DNA of 64,000 nucleotides from Melieria omissa (GCA_963971225.1 OZ020267.1:110874163-110938162), one strand, 5' to 3'. Positions 10,340 through 23,859 are shown, counted from the first letter of the stretch. The notes: generated by a model not told the origin, from the sequence alone. Translations and numbers: made by a program.

Positions 10340-11990
10340 ATTTTAGCAACCAAAAATGTAACTATGAGTGTAAAACTCATATTTAAAGCTATTTGCGGTG
10401 CAACAAAATTACAAATTTCTCACCATAAACTTTGCAAATGCTCTAAAGCACTTTCAAACACTGGCAGCACATAGCATACTACAATTTGCTCTTAGACCTA
10501 ACTATGTGAGAGTCTGAAGTGCTCCTGTAATATATCCGTAAGCAAGCAAACAAACAGGATCGTTGTCCACTTATGACCGACTCAATTTAAAACTAAAATT
10601 TGCAATAATCCCCAGCTTACACACATGAAGCGCCCAAAATGGCAGACCATAGTCGAAGTAACACCATGTTCATAGCATCATATGCGCCATGGCAGTCGTC
10701 TTGTTCGTCTAAAGCAGCGTGCAAGTGGCTCTGTATGTGAATGGAAATTTACTAGCAAACGCGGTTTCCAATTGTCACAACCGTGTGCTTGGATTTTGTG
10801 CTGTCGAGTGTTAATGTCGAGGTTGTCCTTTGGCACCCACACACACACACACACACACACACAAATGCGAATAGCAGCTCTAGATGGAAGTGAGCACATT
10901 CACATAGGTTCAAGTGCATTAATGTCCGACACACACACAAACACATACGAGCATTTGTGTGAGCATGTATGTTTGTATGGTTGGATAATTTCCATGCGAC
11001 ATCCGTTGCACTTGCTGAGCCGGTTCGTGATGTCTGTTGTCTGTGTAGGTATGAAATTAGTGCACAGCAACAATGACCACAGCACCGAAATGGTCAGAAC
11101 TTACTCCGAATATCGTTGGCTCAGATTCATTCATCGTTGGTTCGCTGCTCAACTCGCTGGCATCAGTGTCGCTTTGTTTTCCCTTTGTGTGTATGTGTGT
11201 GTGTGTGTGTGTGAAAGTGTTGCTGTGTCCATTTATCCGCCTGTCGAGTGACGCTGCTTAGTGTCGGCTTAAGACGAATTGTGTTTAAAATTGAATTTAA
11301 TTAAAAATGAATTGAAATGGAAATTATTACGGTTTGCACACATTGTTTCCGCTTGTCTGTCGTAAGACTTGTTTGCTTTGGTATTTGGTATGTGTGTGTG
11401 TCTGAGTGGATTCAATGTACTCAGTGGACTGTTTGTGTGCCAGACAAGTGTTTGCAAGGCTCAGCAAATGCTGACGAATGAAGCTTAAGGAATTTCGGAT
11501 GACTGCAAATACTTAACACATGTTTTTAATTGGCCACATGCGTTAATTGTGCAGCAATAGTTGTTGTATGAAGTTTATATTGGTCAAGCAGGTATATGTA
11601 TAAAAGAGTTTTTTAGGTATGAACTATCATTTATTACAATTTATGAATTTGTTTACTACGAATTAAATTGGTTTTTGCAAACAAAAAGCTATACTTTTGG
11701 ATTCTGTTTTTTACAAAACATTGGCTATTTGCTGGATTTTTCAGTAACTCTGAAAGTTAGAATCTACAGCTCTATATATTAATATCTGTATTAATATATA
11801 TATATATATACATACTATTGTACATATATAGTAGAGTATTTTATATGTTTACTATGACTTTTTAGAACTCATGACTTCGTTGACAACGAATTGAGTTTGT
11901 CACTTGCAAACAAACTTAACTTCTAGGGGCTCTTTTTCTTCCAGTAATGTACGATTTGTATGATTTTGCAGTGATTTCGAAAGTTAGGCT
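10340..11990. other. No gene seen; CA/TG tracts
   Basis: A CA tract at about 10838-10862 and a TG tract near 11188-11212 lie in a moderately GC-richer stretch (10680-11260). The open frame there reads through both tracts and has no domain. An AT dinucleotide run occurs near 11795-11815. Confidence 0.55.
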
Positions 11991-11996
11991 ATATAT

Positions 11997-12414
11997 TGTT
12001 ACGAAAATGACTTCTCTATGTTTCGTATCTGGATTGCGCTTGAAAAATAAAACCACTTCAATTACTCAGCGGAAAACGCAGTCAGAAACCAACCATCACT
12101 TTATTTAAAAATCTAAACTTTGGTTATCTTTTCACTACTACTATTGCATGTTTCCCCTTTGCTTGCTCAAATCAGACTCGACTCTGCGCTGCACACTGCT
12201 GCCTTTTATAGCTGTCTGGCTATCGCGCCGACTTTTCTTGCACATTCCAGTTGGACTCTCTATCTCGATTGTCCTAGCACAGCCCATCACCTTCGCGAAC
12301 TATCCTTGCCATATCGGAATTATAGCCAACCGGCCGTACTCCAAAGTGCAAGCCTAAAAGTATGCTTCGAAAAGCATTCATGCACAGCATAGCACAGAGT
12401 GCCTCATCGTTACA
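11997..12414 (-). mobile_element. Solo LTR 2, complete (Ty3/gypsy type, 418 bp)
   Basis: Runs from TGTTACGAAAATGAC to CCTCATCGTTACA with ATAT duplications at 11993-11996 and 12415-12418. On the minus strand it has a TATAAAA box (12204-12210) followed by a CAGTGTGCAGCGCAGAGTCG start region, then AATAAA (12100-12105), so U3-R-U5 order reads leftward. No internal gag/pol sequence or second LTR is nearby, so it is a recombination product left behind by a full element. Confidence 0.85.
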
Positions 12415-12419
12415 ATATT

Positions 12420-14460
12420 TTCATTCTAAAAACGTGTCTGATATGGCAGTTACTTCAACTTTTTATCTTTTGCTACTCACTTTCTACTACCTTCAACACT
12501 TGGAATCAGTCTTTCTCTAATTTGTATAGCATTTATGCATGTTTGTCAAAGTTTTCCCTACTCCCAATACATAAATTCTCTATTTTATCAAATCAATTTA
12601 TGACTGAAAGTCGCATTCAGTATTTTATTTACCATCAAAACATAACCAACTGCAGTTCAAGTTCTACAAATTTACTTTCCAGTGGCTTAAACAATATTTT
12701 TCGGTAAATTGCTTAAACGTTTTAAACGTTGCTGCTCACTTTGTCGAATCAATATTTGCATATAGAATACAATGCTGAATGGCTCGAAATGTGAAATATT
12801 TCAGCTAATAAAATCATTCCGAGTTTTGTGCAAATGTTACAAAATTCAGTACACAACAAAATACAGTTACAAAACCACACACATTTAATATGGTTTTGTT
12901 TTATTTGTGCAGCAGGTAAGCACCGAAAACGTTGGCTAAAACTTTTCAAATACACACACAAACACGCGTGCACCCATTGCGGTTAGCTGGCAACGCACGC
13001 AGCAATAAAATACAAATAAAAATATACAAAAAACACTGAAAAAGAAACATATTAGTCTGCAGTTTCTATGCGTTCAGGTCCATTTGATTGACTAAACCGA
13101 TCAAATGAAACCGCACACAAAAAAAAACAAAACAACATACACACGTATATAAATAAAAACAACCAGGCAAAACGCACTCTCACACAAACTCGCAAATAAA
13201 ATAAAAACAAAAATAAAAAAAAGGAAAAATAACAACGCCAGCGATTTGTGGTAAAATTTTTGGTCGTAATGCTGTTGAAATTTTAGAAATTTTTTTTTAG
13301 ATATCTTTTTTGGAAACGTTTTTTGGTTGAATATTTTTTTGCTAACGTGTAGAATTTTTTTATTTTAGGTTTATTTTTTTTATTTTTATTTTGGGTTTAT
13401 TTGTATTTTTTGTTTATTATTATTTAATTTTTTGTTTCATTTTTCATTTTATTGCTGCGCACATATTTTATTTAATACCTTTTCCCACTACTTGAGCCAC
13501 TCTGAAAACACCTTCAACGTGTTCTATATATGTGTATGTGTGTGTGAGTGTGTTGTTGAAGGTCCTTCAGCACATCATATTTGCATATATTAAATATTTT
13601 TGGTTATGTTTTGTGGCTTTCTTCGCTACTCGCAGCTCATTTGTTTGTTGTTGTTTGTTGCTCTCTTCCACTAAATGATGTTTATCAATAAATTTGCTTG
13701 TTATGTTTGCATACAAATTTATCCAAAATTGTGTTAGATTCGGCCAACGCTTGTGTGTGTGTGTGTGAGTGTGAGTATGTTAGTGAATAATTTGAATAAA
13801 TTGCATATTTACATGCCATAATATTTATTTGCAGTTCTTTATTGTTATTTTTGGTTAATATATGTAAATATACACAAATATGTGAGTATGTGTGTGTGTG
13901 TTTTTGTAAATATTGATTGAAATTCTAGTGGCCACAACGTGCACAATCACGTGCTTGCAGGCATATGTTGTCATGGCTGAATATGTGTCTGTGTATGTGT
14001 GCCTTGTGGACTTTTTATGGGAGTAGGTGAAGCTTTAAAGTCAACGTATCCTTATTTAAATTAAAGTTACTCGTCACCATGAGGACGAGGACGATTAGCT
14101 TTCGAACGTTCACATTTCTGGATTTAGACTTGGCAATCAGTCGAATCAAAAAGACTTGTATCATCAAAAGGAATCAGTTGAAAAGCACAGCGGGGACTCT
14201 TTCATGGCTCACTCTTTTATTAATATGTCACAGCCTCACTTCAATAGGACTCTGACTTGCTCGGCCACTTCAGTAAGCTGTCATTAGCAGCGATTTTGAT
14301 GACATTGATTAATCCCTCATTATTAATTTTTTCTCACCTAAATCGCGATTGTGACGAAATTGATTCTCCCTATTCTTCTCCTTTTTTCTCTCTCCTTTAG
14401 GAGTTTTAGTGTTAAAGAGCCAAATTGTGTTTTAAATTTAATAAAATTGTTTGCTCTATC
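12420..14460. other. No gene seen; A-rich then T-rich intron-like DNA
   Basis: Around 13000-13240 the plus strand is A-rich, and from 13270 to 13470 it is T-rich, so the two blocks could pair. Several TG tracts follow (13525-13550, 13755-13775, 13885-13905). No coding signal. Confidence 0.6.
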
Positions 14461-15895
14461 ATATGGATGGATTCATAGATGAATGTATAGATGGTTGGAA
14501 GGATGGATGTGTAGATGGTTGGATGGATCAATGGATGGATAGATGGTCGAATAAATTGATAGATGAATAGATAGATGGATGGAAGGATGGATGGTTGGAT
14601 AGATGAATGAATGAATAGACGGATGGATGGATGGACGGATGGATAGATATGTAGATGGTTGAATGGATAAATGGATGACTAGATGGTTGAATAAATGGAT
14701 GGATGAGTGAATGGGTGATAGTTGGATGGATGCATAGATGAATAGATGAATGGTTGGATAGATGAATGGATGGATAGAGAGGTGAATGAATGGATTGATA
14801 GATGGATGGATGGATGAATGAGTGGTTGGATAGATGTATCCATGGTTGGATGGATGAATAGTTGGATAGATGAATAGATGGATAGAGAGATGAATGGATG
14901 GATTGTTGGATGGATGAATTATTGGATGGATGGATTGTTGTATGGATGGATGTATGAAGGGTTGGATAGATGTTTAGATGTTTGACTAGATGGATGGATG
15001 AATAGATGAATGGTTGGATAATGAATGGATGGATGGATAGATATGTAGATAGGTGGATGGATAATTTGATGGATAGATGGCCGAATGAATGGATGGATGA
15101 ATGGATAGATGGAAAGAAGGATAGATGGATGGAAGGATAGATGGTTGGATAGAAGAATGTATGAATAGACGGATGGATGGATGGTTGGATGGACGGATGG
15201 ATAGATATATAGATGGTTGTATGGATAAATGGATGGGTAGTTGGTTGAATAAATGGATAGATGAGTGAATTGATGATGGACAGATGTTAGATGGATAGAT
15301 GGACAGATAGATGAATGGTTGCATAGATGAATGGATGGATAGAGAGGTGAATGGGATGGGATGGATGGACGAATGAGTGATTGGATAGATGTATAGATGG
15401 TTGGATGGATGAATAGATAATTGGTTGAATAGATAAATGCATGGATATAGAGATGAATGGATAAATTGATGGATAAATGGATGGAAGGATGAGTAGTTGG
15501 ATAGATTTATAGATGTTTGGATCGATGAATAGATGAATTGTTAGATAGATGAATGGATAGATAGAGAGAAGAATGGGTAAATTTATGGATGGGCGGATGA
15601 ATGAATGAGTGGTCTAATAGATGTATAGATGGTTGGATGGATAAATGTATCATTGGATAGATGAACGGATGGATAGAAAGATGAATGGATGGATAGATGA
15701 ATGAGTGGTTGGATAGATGTATTGATGGTTGGATGGATGGTTGAATAGATAGACGGTTGAATAAAAGGATGAATAGATTTTTGGATAGATGGAGGAATGA
15801 ATAAATGAATTAAGGAATAGATGAATGCATGAATAGATGTATGAATGTATAGATCAATGAGTAGATGGATGGTTGGATCGCTGGATGTATGGAAG
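14461..15895. repeat. GGAT/GATA/GAAT tetranucleotide array, about 1.4 kb
   Basis: Degenerate units of GGAT, AGAT, GAAT and GGTT, with longer echoes such as GGTTGGATAGATGAATGGAT recurring at irregular spacing. The minus-strand frame rich in PSIH is a direct by-product of the repeat. Higher divergence than the pentamer arrays implies greater age. Confidence 0.95.
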
Positions 15896-15899
15896 AAAA

Positions 15900-18870
15900 T
15901 TGAATTTTTTAACTATGGTATTTAAATTTTAGTTTGGTTTAAAGTTGATTTAATTAATTATGTGTCCCCTAAACATTTTCCTTACATTGGGGAAAGTAGG
16001 TCACTGTGTGCATGTGTGTGTTCGTTACAGTTAAGTCACGCATTATAATTGACATCTGTAAGGTGCAGTGACGTGCATTAATGTGCACACATCTGCAGCC
16101 GCAGTTACAAGACAAGTGAATTATGTGCTCAATGGACTCCAGTGCGGTGGTGTTCTGAAGTTTAAGGGAACACACCAAACAACAACTTCGGTCTATTCTA
16201 TTGAATTTGATGTTTAAACGAAGCTAGTTAGCATATTGCGGCAATGTTGGACTGAAATTTAATTCATAGGCTAATAGGTGACGCAACTTTTTACATTTAG
16301 TTTTGGGGATTTTCTTATATAAAATTAAATTAATTAAAGAAAACATATTTGATAAGTTAAAATTTGTATGACTAAGTTAGTGTCATGCCACTTAACGCTT
16401 TCAGGCTTCTATACAAAGAGCCAAGAAAATTCTAGCGCTTTAGTTCTATTTATGAAAATTTGTTTCTTAAGTTCCTCCCCCTTAATTGCTTCTATTAAAT
16501 TGTCTTTTGAAAGATTTTATATAAAATTTTCTGCAAACGCTTTAGTTCTATTCAAGTTTCTATGGAAAAACTAAAGAAAAATCTGCTACAAACGCTTTGG
16601 CTCCGCTGTCACACAAAATTTTTCTCTCTAATGATCCCGTAAAGAATTAAAAAAGACGAGTCCTATACATTTTTCACACAATCACAACTGCATGATAAAA
16701 AAAATTCTGAAAAATGTTAGAAAAATGCACATATTTTTTTGCCTCTAAACTTTTTACCTTCCTTTTCAAGTTGTTCGCACTTTTTCCTATTCAGCACCAA
16801 CGAATGAAAGTAAAAAATTATATTTTCCCCTTTTCTTTCACCTACACGCATATCCCAACGGTCCTTAGCTGATACGGATTTAAACTGCATTAAGCATTCG
16901 ACTTAGCGCCACCCTACCGTCCGACTTTGCTAGGCATTAGTATTTACCCTCATTCCCTTTGTGCGTTTGTCTGTCTGACTGTCTGCGTGTCTGTCAACGC
17001 TTTTAATCCTTCACTGTGCAAAATTAATTTCGCTTTGTTGCTCTTACTCAATTGCAGTGTCCTTGTCACTTTGACTGACTTTGAAAGCATATCAAACTGC
17101 CTATTTATAACACACACACACACACACACCAACACAAACACACTAAATATGCACATTGGTGTGAGTTTGTAATGTGTCTACTGTGTGTATGTCTGTGCGA
17201 AACTGTTTACTATTCCAATTGCCAAGTCTGTACATACAATTGCGTGTACTTAAATATGTAGCATGTTTATAGGCGCTTAAAAGAAAAGACCTTCAATTCC
17301 ATGAAACTAGAGCTAACAAATTGTGAGCCATAATAGGGATGTTTTTTATTGGCTTCTTTTTGTGTTTGAAAATGTTTTATAAATATATAAATTTTTTCTT
17401 GGATAAAAAAGCTAATTTATAAATGTTAACAGAACATTTTCATAAGTATCAAATTATTATTCTTTAGTTCTAATAAGATGAAATGCTCGAGGCATTTCAG
17501 TACATTGAGTATTTATTAAAAAAAAAATTAAATAAAAAAAAGTTGCATGCAATAAATTATAAAAATTGCATGCGAGAAATTTAATTAAAATTTAATAAAT
17601 TAATATTTAAACACGTAGTAATGACAGAATCAATAATTCACGTCAGTATTCTTGAAAATTCTGAAAACAAAAACACAACAGCCCACACTAAAAGCTCCAA
17701 GTTGGCCAGTGGAAACATTAATTTCCATTAGAGAGATGGCGCTGACATTGCCAACTGCGGCGAACAAAAGCGCAACCCATTTTGTTTGTTCGTTAATAAC
17801 TGCTGAAAAATTAATACAACTTGTGCTTATTGTATGCCAAATGCAGGCAGCCACCTTCAAAAAGTACATAAAGGACAATAAGAACCACTGTGACTGCCAT
17901 TATCGCTGTTGCTTTCGATAGCTGCTTTATTACATTATTTCGGTGCGTCCTTATTGTAATTGCCAGCAAAATAACGATCGGACGCACGATGGCGCAAATA
18001 TGCCGGCCAAGGCATTAATACAAATTAACACCTTAATGCCCACTGCAACATACGAGTAAGGACATTCACAGTACCGTTTTACGCGGCACGCGAGAAATGC
18101 AACACGGACGACTGCACAAACTGCTGCACAATTACACAAATGGCAAATAAAAGCGAAAACGATAAGCTGGCTACAGAAAGACCGAATCAGTGCCAGCTTC
18201 AGCCAACTGGCGATTGCATATCGTTCGTAAGGATGTTGGCACAAGGATTGCCTGTTTAATAATATTGCTACAAATGAGCGCAGCATACAGTGCGACAATA
18301 AACAAAAGTGTCCTTGTTAAAATTAATCAGCGCATTTGCGCATACGACTTCATGGCCAGTGACAATTGAAAGCGAATCGAGTCGAGTCGAGTCCAGTACT
18401 GCACTGGTTGGTTGTGTTGTGCATACAGAAAAGGACTCAGTAATTATGAGCACAATTCATTTGTGGGTTATTATTAAGTGGAAAATTAAGCTGAACGTAG
18501 ACAAATGATTGTGAAATGTATTGAAAAAAACAGTGAATGAGTAGTAAAGAAAACGCTGTTGATTACTTTTATTTGAGTTGTTTGAAGGATATTAATTTTT
18601 CTGATTGCTATTTTGTGATATATTTTTTTGGGGGCAGTAGGTTTGTGAAAAGTATTAAAGAGAATATTTCACTGTAGTTTATTACTTAAAGGTGGCTGTA
18701 GAAATCAGTTTTAGGATAAAATTAAACTTTAGGAATAACTAAAAATCAAATCAAAAAAAAAAACCAAAAAGCATTAGATTGAAAATAATTTAGGAAAAGG
18801 TTTGTGTCGGTATTTAATTATGGGAAACTTGGATTTTAAATTAGGCTACAATGAATCAATTAGTCTTTAG
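15900..18870. other. No gene seen; spacer
   Basis: Short frames only. CA tract at about 17111-17128, A/T-rich stretch at 17515-17620 with two TTGCATGC blocks, and a GC-richer patch at 17690-18420 containing a GAGTCGAGTCGAGTC run near 18378. No domain or splice-supported exon. Confidence 0.55.
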
Positions 18871-18879
18871 TACTCAGAT

Positions 18880-19539
18880 TTGTATTAGTCTGCCCTCAGA
18901 TTTCAAGGTTCCTAGCTCAGGAACTTCGTTGAGTAGATTTACTGACATTAATGAATTAGTTAGTCCTCAGCATTTAGTTTCAAGGCTTCTAGCTCAGCAA
19001 CTTCACTAAGCATGTTCACCGACATTAATGTATCAGTTAGTCCTCAGCACTCCGGTTTCAAGGCTCCTAGCTCAGCAACTTCGCTAAGCAGATTCACTGA
19101 CATCAATGAATCAGTTAGTCCTCAGTACTGAGACTTCAAGGCTTCTAGCTCAGCAACTTCGCTGAGCAGATTCACTGACATCAATGAATCAGTTATTCCT
19201 CAGCACTGAGACTTCAAGGCTCCTAGCTCAGCAACTTCGCTGAGCAGATTCACTGACATTAATGAATCAGTTAGTCCTTATTCCTCAGATTTCAAGGCTC
19301 CTAGCTCAGCAACTTCGCTGAGCAGATTCACTGACATCAATGAATCATTTAGTCCTCAGCACTCGGACTTCAAGGCTTCTAGCTCAGCAACTTCACTAAG
19401 CATCTTCAGCGACATTAATGAATCATTTAGTCCTCAGCACTTCGATTTCAAGGCTCCTAGCTCAGCAACTTCGCTAAGCAGATTCACTGACATCAATGAA
19501 TCAGTTAGTCCTCAGTACTGAGATTTCAAGGCTTCTAGC
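18880..19539 (-). repeat. 78-bp tandem array, eight units, each with an ATG-to-stop mini-frame
   Basis: The AGCTCAG landmark falls at 18914, 18991, 19069, 19147, 19225, 19303, 19381 and 19459: seven spacings, six of exactly 78 bp and one of 77. Read on the minus strand, each unit contains MSVNLLSEVAELGALKSQC (or a close variant) followed by a stop. The stop is TGA in seven units and TAA in one, and many differences between units are at synonymous positions. The right end runs in frame into the LINE-like C-terminus at 19540-19770, whose last residues LEALKSQY plus TGA are alignable with each unit's end. The likely origin is tandem duplication of the end of a LINE ORF plus 3' UTR. Expression is not shown. 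Confidence 0.9.
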
Positions 19540-19775
19540 AAAATTGCGACGGCACCTTTGTGCCGTCTTATCCATTTGATCACACCAAGAGATGGTAGGA
19601 CGTCATTAACTTGGTCCTTCCACCGGAAACACGGACACCCTCTTCGCCGTCGACCTGTTCCGAATGCCTTTTCTTCCAGGATATTATTATCTTCGCTGGA
19701 TGTTGATTCATTGTGCTCCATCCATGTCTTCAAACAACTCATCCCGTTCGTTATTTGACCTTTGATTGTCACAGC
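19540..19775 (-). pseudogene. LINE C-terminal remnant (R-RG-RWKDQV motif)
   Basis: The minus-strand frame contains TGRRRRGCPCFRWKDQVND followed by LGVIKWIRR and ends LLEALKSQY-stop at 19512-19514. The pattern RRRGRP-x-RWxDxV followed by LxxxxW is common at the end of reverse transcriptase proteins in RTE/CR1/Jockey-like LINEs. Here a glycine-cysteine-proline replaces the usual G-R-P. The frame opens at a TTG, with no ATG of its own, and there is no upstream RT domain, so it is a truncated relic. A related scrap sits at about 50430-50640. Confidence 0.55.
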
Positions 19776-19799
19776 ATCCTTTTTCACCAACACAACTTT

Positions 19800-21715
19800 T
19801 TTTCATCAAAAATAGTTAAAGCAATGTGTTTGCTTAGAAATATTTTATTTTTATTTTTGTATACTTATTTATTTTTTTTATATATTTATATTTTTTATTT
19901 TTAAGATTACATTCAGCAATGCTTTTATCAATAAACTATGTGGAATTGTGTAGTTAAAGCGCAAATAAGCCAAGAAAAGCGCCGAAATGAAATAAAAATG
20001 GAATTTCAATGTAATAAATAAACACACTAACACACACACACTGACACACACACACTGACACTAAAGTCTCACACTGACGGGGTTAGGCTTTCGATGCTTC
20101 CTCCTCGTTAAAATAAAAAAAAACACACACACACACAGACGTTCGTATAGAGATTAATTACCATAATAATGCGCCATTTTTATTGTAGTTGTAGCTATTA
20201 TTGTTGTTGTTGTTAGCATTGCTAGCAGACAATGTTGTATTATGTTGCTTGGCTCCAATGGCGACGGCAGCTCAGTGTCCTAGTGGCACAGTAGCGCTCC
20301 AGGCTGCAGGCGCAGTACTTTTTTTTCTAGGCGCATCTAGGAGAGCAATGTGAAGGGAGGCGTTACGTCGCTGGTTGCTTGTTTTAAGTGTTTAAGGTGC
20401 ATAGCGCGCGTTCGCACACAGCATGTTGTAAATAAACAAACATGCAATACGACCACATTCCAGACACACACACACATACATACATAAACCACAAACACAT
20501 ATACGAGGATATGAAGGCACGCTAGCTGGCTGGATGGCTGGTTGTCTGACTCGATGGCTGGCTGGCTGGCTGGCTGGCTTCTTGGTGCACTCATTCACAT
20601 GCATACGTCTGCATGTGTGTGAGTATGAGTTCAATGTATGTGTTTGTATGTTTCTATTGCATGTGGCAGAAACGCAAGTGAAATTTTTTCTAAAAACCAC
20701 AATACATATGTATGTGTGTATAGTCCTTCACATTACACACATACCGACAAACTCACACATACAGACACGCACACCAAACTGTCACATGCAGCATGCAAAC
20801 AGCGCATGTTAAGGACACTTTTTCGTTTTCTGCCCCACCGCCAATTGTGTGCGCCTTCTCACTTACCCTAAGCTTACTCTGGCCCCCAGCCCCGTCCTCG
20901 TCCAACGCCTCTGGCTCCCAAACTCACACCATCGCTCTCACACTTTCCGCTCATTTGCGTTTTGTATGTGGCCCGTAATTCTTACGTAATTTCCATACAT
21001 TATCGCAACGCTGACTGGAAATTGCACGCTGATGAATGTGCATTCATAAATGCCGCGCGTGGCGGGTTGCTGCGCCGCGGCGTTGCCACCCGCCCGAACA
21101 CAAATCGTTTGCTGTGTTGCGGCGTTGCGTTCGTTTCGTTTCGTTTATTGCACAAATTGAAATTAACGCTGGAAATGATGTGAAATTTCAATGTTTACAT
21201 GAAATCTGAATAAGGCGCCCGCTGCCAATGGAAATGCTAATGAATTTACTGTCAGCGCGCAACGTGCTTCATGTGCTGCACGTGAATGCATCGCTTAAAA
21301 TACATTTTCGCCACAATTGCTAATGAGGCGACTAAATGCAGTGTTGGAAAGTGCGCCCGAGTGGGCCAACATGCAACATGCTGCATGCAATTTTTCCGCC
21401 ACTACACAAACGCGCACAATCAACAATGTTGCGGATTATGTGGCAATCAAAAATGTAACAGCGTTAATTACTAATCGCTGCAATATGGGCTTTTCTAGTT
21501 GTCAATGTGGGGGATTTTGGTATTAAATCAAAATTATTTTAAATCTAAAAAACATAAACCATTTATGATTGGTTCGGTTTGTTATGCATAAATAGGTGAG
21601 ATTAGTTGGGGTTCGAAAGGAATTGATTTTGATTAAGCTGTGCGGCTTTAAATCAGTGGACATTTAAAAGATTAGAAGGACAAGTCCGGGACGATGAAAA
21701 GTTTGATGTAAGAAA
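19800..21715. other. No gene seen; CA tracts, GGCT repeat and a GC-richer patch
   Basis: CA tracts at 20030-20060 and 20124-20140, a GGCT tetramer run near 20558-20578, TG/CA DNA to 20780, and a GC-rich patch at 21020-21140. Frames are short and non-homologous. Confidence 0.55.
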
Positions 21716-21720
21716 ACAGG

Positions 21721-22420
21721 TTCGATTAGGTTAGGTTGGAGTGGCAGCCTTCTACATGAAGAAACTGCGACTCTCCGAAATTACTGTTCTGAGAACTACT
21801 AGCATTCCAATATGGACCTGGCTATGTCCACGATACACAATGAGCAACAGTGAAACTGGTGAAGAATGGTGATCCAAGAAACTTATGTCCACTTTGGGCA
21901 AGGGAAGGGCATTGACCTATGAGGTGAAAGGCGGTCTACTCCTCTTCGAAGGCTTGGAGAAAAATTTGAATTACCGATCTGAGAGCCACTAAGATTCCAA
22001 TATGAAACTTGCTATGTCCCTGATACACAATGAGGATCAGTACAACTGGGAAAGAATGGTGATCCAATAAACTTAAGTCTACTTTTGGCAAGGGAAGAGC
22101 ATTGACAAATGAGGTGGAAGACGGTCTTCCCCTCCTCTTTCTCGGAGGCTCGGAGCAAAAGTCGCTATGTTGCACTTCCAACCGTTCCGAATTACCGATC
22201 TGAGAGCCACTAAGATTCCAATATGAAACTTGTTATGTCCCTGATACACAATGAGGAACAGTGAAACTGGTAAAGAATGGTGATCCAAGAAACTTAAGTC
22301 TACTTTTGGCAAGGGAAGAGCATTGACCCATGAGGGGAAAGACGGTCTTCTTCTCCTCCTCCTCGGAGCAAAAGTTGCTTTATTGTACACCCAACCGTTT
22401 CGAGTGAGCACAGATACCAT
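21721..22420 (-). repeat. Three tandem units of about 190-220 bp ending in a LINE/SINE-like tail
   Basis: The block GGTGATCC recurs at 21868, 22059 and 22279 within longer shared text (the CAATATGAAACTTG, CCTGATACACAATGAG and GGCAAGGGAAGAGCATTGAC blocks). On the minus strand the region ends at 21721-21745 with GGCTGCCACTCC then AACCTAACCTAA, resembling the CAGCCACT plus AACC tail of the LINEs and SINE 1. It may be a non-autonomous retroelement with internal duplications. No protein domain. Confidence 0.65.
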
Positions 22421-22499
22421 CGTTCTGATGGATTCACGACTGAGTTGCAGCATTTGATTAGTGCGTCTCAAGTTTAACAATAGCTAAGTTTGTCTGGCA

Positions 22500-23740
22500 T
22501 TGCTAGACTGGGTTCGTTTCACCAAATTGTGCTCGATAAAGTCAAATAGCAAACAGTCGTTTGAGGTTCAGCTTGAAGGACGCGGGAGAAGCGCCGACGA
22601 TCAGACAGGAAGAGATAATAACATGTTGTTTTAACATGACGTTCATGTTCAACATGAATTTAGTTATAAATTTTTAAGCAGTCAACTTATGACATTAGGT
22701 AACCTTATTCAACCTTGTCACCCTTCACTTCTCATGTTAAAAACGCACTTTCCTCCAAAAAATTAACATGTAATTAACAAATTGCAAGCATCTCTACGTA
22801 TATATATATTATTTTTTTTCTTTTTTAACCAACTTCCACCACAACTGCACGCACTTCCAATAATTGAGTGCCAAAGTTTCATCTGCAATTTTATGGTGTC
22901 ATTAACTTTTCATTAAAAATTTGCCTTGTTCAACAAATTCTAAAAAAAAGCCAAGAAAGAAACTTATAATAACCAGGCTTCGAGCCAAAACGTGTACGCC
23001 AGCGAGCTGTAGAGTCAACGCGGCCAGCTTCAGCCAACCTGCCAGCCCGCCAGGACTGGCCAACGCAGTCTGCAACTGCCGCTGCCAGTCGGTTCGCCAC
23101 TCGACTAATCATGAGCCTGCACAATGGCGATACGGTTGGCATAGAGTGCGACGCGGCGCTCTTGCACGTGTCCATGCATAAAATATTAATTGTAATTAAG
23201 TGTAGGTAATTTGTATTAAAATGGCCGCTCGCATTACGCGCTCAATTTGACTACCGTTCGGTCGCGCATGCCGTCACGTTCGGACGCGACAAGTGCTCGC
23301 GTTCGCGTTCGCGTTCGCGTCCGATATTCGACGCCAAAAAATAAGAAACTCCTTTTTGTTGTTGTTTTTGTAGCTGCTGGTGGTGGTAGTTATTTGTTGC
23401 GCTACTAATTAGGTCAACACCACGCTGAAAGTTTGAGATATGTGCCAGCATTAAGTAGAAAGTTGTGCACTCAGCGAAAAATGATAACGTATAAATTTTT
23501 TATGCATTTTTCTCATTTACTGTCGTTTGGGATGTGGAAAATTCATTGCATTGGGCGCATTGGGACATTAGCAGTGATTATAATGGAAATGGTTCGTAAA
23601 TATTATGGCTATGCGTAATTAGAGTGCAAACAACTGTGACTGAAAGTTTTAGTAAAATCTATTGAAATTGCAGCAAGATTAACTATCAGCGCGTAGATTT
23701 TGATTTCGAGGGGAAAAATTGTCTACTGGGTTGCGTTTAC
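22500..23740. other. No gene seen; includes a GTTCGC hexamer run
   Basis: AT-rich DNA around 22620-22920, then a GC-richer segment (22970-23330) ending in a (GTTCGC)n run at about 23297-23320. The GC-rich patch could be conserved regulatory DNA or a non-coding exon, but no start, splice or domain evidence was found. Confidence 0.5.
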
Positions 23741-23859
23741 TTGATCAGATATGGTTTTGATTCAGACTGTAATGCAGAGACTTGCAGAGACAAAGACTGC
23801 AGAGACTTTAGATTATTTGATTCTTAAAGATCTGGGCGAAATTGCTTATCAAACTATTA

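Noticed and set aside
10682..11251. 189-codon ATG frame
   Set aside because: Passes through CA and TG tracts, no domain, no codon or splice support.
14986..15324. 112-codon minus-strand frame (PSIH repeats)
   Set aside because: By-product of the GGAT/GATA array.
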